NCBI GenBank assembly: GCA_023301645.1
Contig: JALZUH010000027.1
Span: 1 to 7,304 of the forward strand
Direction of reading: 5' to 3'
Origin: Akkermansiaceae bacterium
Lineage (GTDB): Bacteria > Verrucomicrobiota > Verrucomicrobiia > Verrucomicrobiales > Akkermansiaceae
DNA: 7,304 bases
In this document: positions 5,981 through 7,304 of the stretch, piece after piece
Layout of the letters: every line of letters begins with the position of its first letter
How positions within the stretch are numbered: position 1 is the stretch's first letter
The notes under the pieces: generated by a model
Told to the model about the DNA's origin: nothing
Database searches by the model: none
Seen by the model: only the letters and a program-made list of their open reading frames with translations
Position numbers and translations under genes: made by a program

Positions 5981-7093
5981 CTATGAACGCTCCATAGGGT
6001 TTTCCCCTGCAGAGTCCCCTAAGTGGGATAGCTCCTGTGGGAGGAATTTCTTGAAACGTGTCTTATCGATAGCTTTCATATAAGCTTCTTCGGGAGATAT
6101 GATTCCCTGCTGCAACTTTTCCCAGATGGCGTCATCCATAAACTGCATACCTTCTGCTTTACCACCAATAATAACATCATAGAGCTTCTGAGTGGCACCT
6201 TCACGAATAATGGCGGAGACGGCCGTGTTGGAGAAGAGGATTTCATTGACTGCAGCTCGTCCAGGCTTGTCGCTGCGCTTCATCAGTAGCTGAGCAACAA
6301 CACCTCGTAGCGAGGCTGAGAGCATGGTTCGCACTTGGCCTTGCTGGTCGGCAGGGAATACATCAATGATACGGTCGACTGTCTTACGCGCGTTATTGGT
6401 GTGCAGTGTGCCGAAGACGAGTAGTCCTGTTTCAGCGGCTGTGAGGGCTAATGAAATAGTTTCTAGGTCTCGCATCTCACCGACGAGGACAATATCAGCA
6501 TCCTCACGTAGTGTAGCTCTGAGCCCATCGGAGAAATTAGGTGTCTGAACTGGGACTTCGCGCTGGGTAATGATCGATTTCTTACTGTTGTGAATGAATT
6601 CGATTGGTTCCTCAATGGTGACAATATGCTTGTTCATATTGGTATTGATGTAGTCAATAATGGCAGCAAGGGTAGTGGACTTACCTGAGCCTGTGGGGCC
6701 TGTGACAAGAACAAGGCCGGAGCGCATATGTGCGAACTGCTTAATGACTTCAGGAACATTGAGCTCCTCGATGGTAAGGATTTTAGTCGGGATTAATCTA
6801 AATACCGCACCTAGGCCGTTATTTTGCTTGAGGTAGTTACAGCGGAAGCGTGACTCCTCATTCATGGAGTAGGCGAAGTCGAGGTCACCTGTTTCTAAAA
6901 ACTTTTCAAAGGCTGCAGGCTCGCAGATTCCACTGAGGAGATCGTGCATGATCTCTTCGGTAAGGATAGGTTGGTCAGCAATGGCTGTCACTGCTCCGTG
7001 AACTCGGACTTTAGGGTATTGCCCTTGGCTGAGGTGTAAGTCAGAGCCTCCTGAGCTTACAAGAATTTCAAAAAGGCTATCGATTGTGGCCAT
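5981..7093 (-). CDS. pilT: Type IV pilus retraction ATPase, PilT/PilU family
   Basis: This hexameric cytoplasmic ATPase of the secretion ATPase superfamily powers pilus depolymerisation, for twitching motility, surface sensing or DNA uptake. The product is 370 residues, the usual family length. The N-terminal PAS-like domain includes GGSDLHLSQGQYPKVRVHG (15-33). The RecA-like domain has Walker A GPTGSGKST (132-140), the Asp box TIEEPIEF (159-166), Walker B ADIVLVGEMRD (199-209) and the His box GTLHTNNARKTVDRI (228-242). The PilT-type AIREG region is IIREGATQKLY (295-305), followed by GMQFMDDAI (315-323). All catalytic boxes are intact. The ATG at 7093 starts the canonical MATIDSLFEILV opening; no Shine-Dalgarno sequence precedes it. 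The gene lies 43 bases downstream of another PilT-family gene on the same strand, so the two are probably co-transcribed. Whether this copy is functionally PilT or the accessory PilU cannot be settled from sequence alone, so the symbol is provisional. Confidence 0.93.
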   Translation of the reverse strand: MATIDSLFEILVSSGGSDLHLSQGQYPKVRVHGAVTAIADQPILTEEIMHDLLSGICEPAAFEKFLETGDLDFAYSMNEESRFRCNYLKQNNGLGAVFRLIPTKILTIEELNVPEVIKQFAHMRSGLVLVTGPTGSGKSTTLAAIIDYINTNMNKHIVTIEEPIEFIHNSKKSIITQREVPVQTPNFSDGLRATLREDADIVLVGEMRDLETISLALTAAETGLLVFGTLHTNNARKTVDRIIDVFPADQQGQVRTMLSASLRGVVAQLLMKRSDKPGRAAVNEILFSNTAVSAIIREGATQKLYDVIIGGKAEGMQFMDDAIWEKLQQGIISPEEAYMKAIDKTRFKKFLPQELSHLGDSAGENPMERS

Positions 7094-7136
7094 GATGGTA
7101 GATAATTGGGTGTAAAAGGTTAGAGTAGTGATTGTG

Positions 7137-7304
7137 CTAGCTAAGGTAAGCGCGCATTTGAGCTTTATCTTCTGAGCGGAATAAGAGTTCTTCGGCTGTG
7201 ATTTTACCAGCTTCGTAGATGGTTCTTAATGACTCATCCATGGTGATCATGCCTACGTTTTTACCGGTTTGCATGATACTTGGTAGCATGAAGGTCTTGC
7301 CTTC
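7137..7304 (-). CDS. PilT/PilU-family ATPase, C-terminal end (partial, runs off the right edge)
   Basis: The last 55 codons of a second PilT-like gene end at a TAG at 7139-7137. The visible peptide contains EGKTFMLPSIMQTGKNVGM, then ITMDESLRTIYEAGKITAEELLFRS and a short tail ending RAYLS. The EGKTF...SIMQTG...GM stretch matches the AIREG region and the following helices of PilT/PilU proteins; the catalytic boxes lie outside the window. It is a paralogue and not a duplicate: the equivalent region of the downstream gene reads REGATQKLYDVIIGGKAEGM. It precedes that gene by 43 bases on the same strand, and the pair looks like an operon of two retraction ATPases, as in the pilT-pilU arrangement. 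Confidence 0.85.
   Translation of the reverse strand, partial: EGKTFMLPSIMQTGKNVGMITMDESLRTIYEAGKITAEELLFRSEDKAQMRAYLS

Overview
The window is about 7.3 kb from a bacterial chromosome and reads as ordinary, densely coded housekeeping and envelope DNA. It holds four complete genes and the 3' end of a fifth. I see no phage, transposase, CRISPR, tRNA or rRNA signal. The best guess for the source is a Verrucomicrobiota bacterium (Verrucomicrobiales-like, perhaps marine), with the wider PVC group or Bacteroidota as alternatives. This rests on a CcsA with a large N-terminal periplasmic domain, a secreted DUF6786 protein, adjacent paralogous PilT ATPases, and no Shine-Dalgarno sequence before any start. 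The taxon is an inference from family distribution, not a sequence match.

Left to right on the + strand: a cytochrome c haem-attachment protein of the CcsA family (32-2116); a 126-base gap; a predicted Na+/H+ antiporter with a cleavable signal peptide (2243-3922); riboflavin synthase alpha chain (3923-4510), whose start codon directly abuts the antiporter stop codon; a small hairpin with a T-rich tail that may be a weak terminator (4522-4551); and a secreted DUF6786 protein (ATG at 4593, ending 5867). A perfect 15-bp hairpin with a T-run (5904-5938) then separates these genes from the opposite-strand block. On the - strand lie a PilT/PilU-family pilus retraction ATPase (7093 down to 5981) and, 43 bases upstream of it, the last 55 codons of a second PilT-family ATPase that enters from the right edge.

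Functionally, ccsA serves respiration (c-type cytochrome maturation), the antiporter serves sodium/proton homeostasis, and ribE makes riboflavin, the precursor of the FMN and FAD used by flavoproteins. These fit a loose respiratory or bioenergetic theme, but only the antiporter-ribE junction gives direct evidence of co-expression. The two PilT genes form a separate type IV pilus unit. No clearly new system is visible. The points most worth a second look are an EF-hand-like acidic loop inside the antiporter, the secreted DUF6786 protein with a mutarotase-like C-terminal segment, the unnamed N-terminal domain of CcsA, and the zero-gap antiporter-ribE pair.
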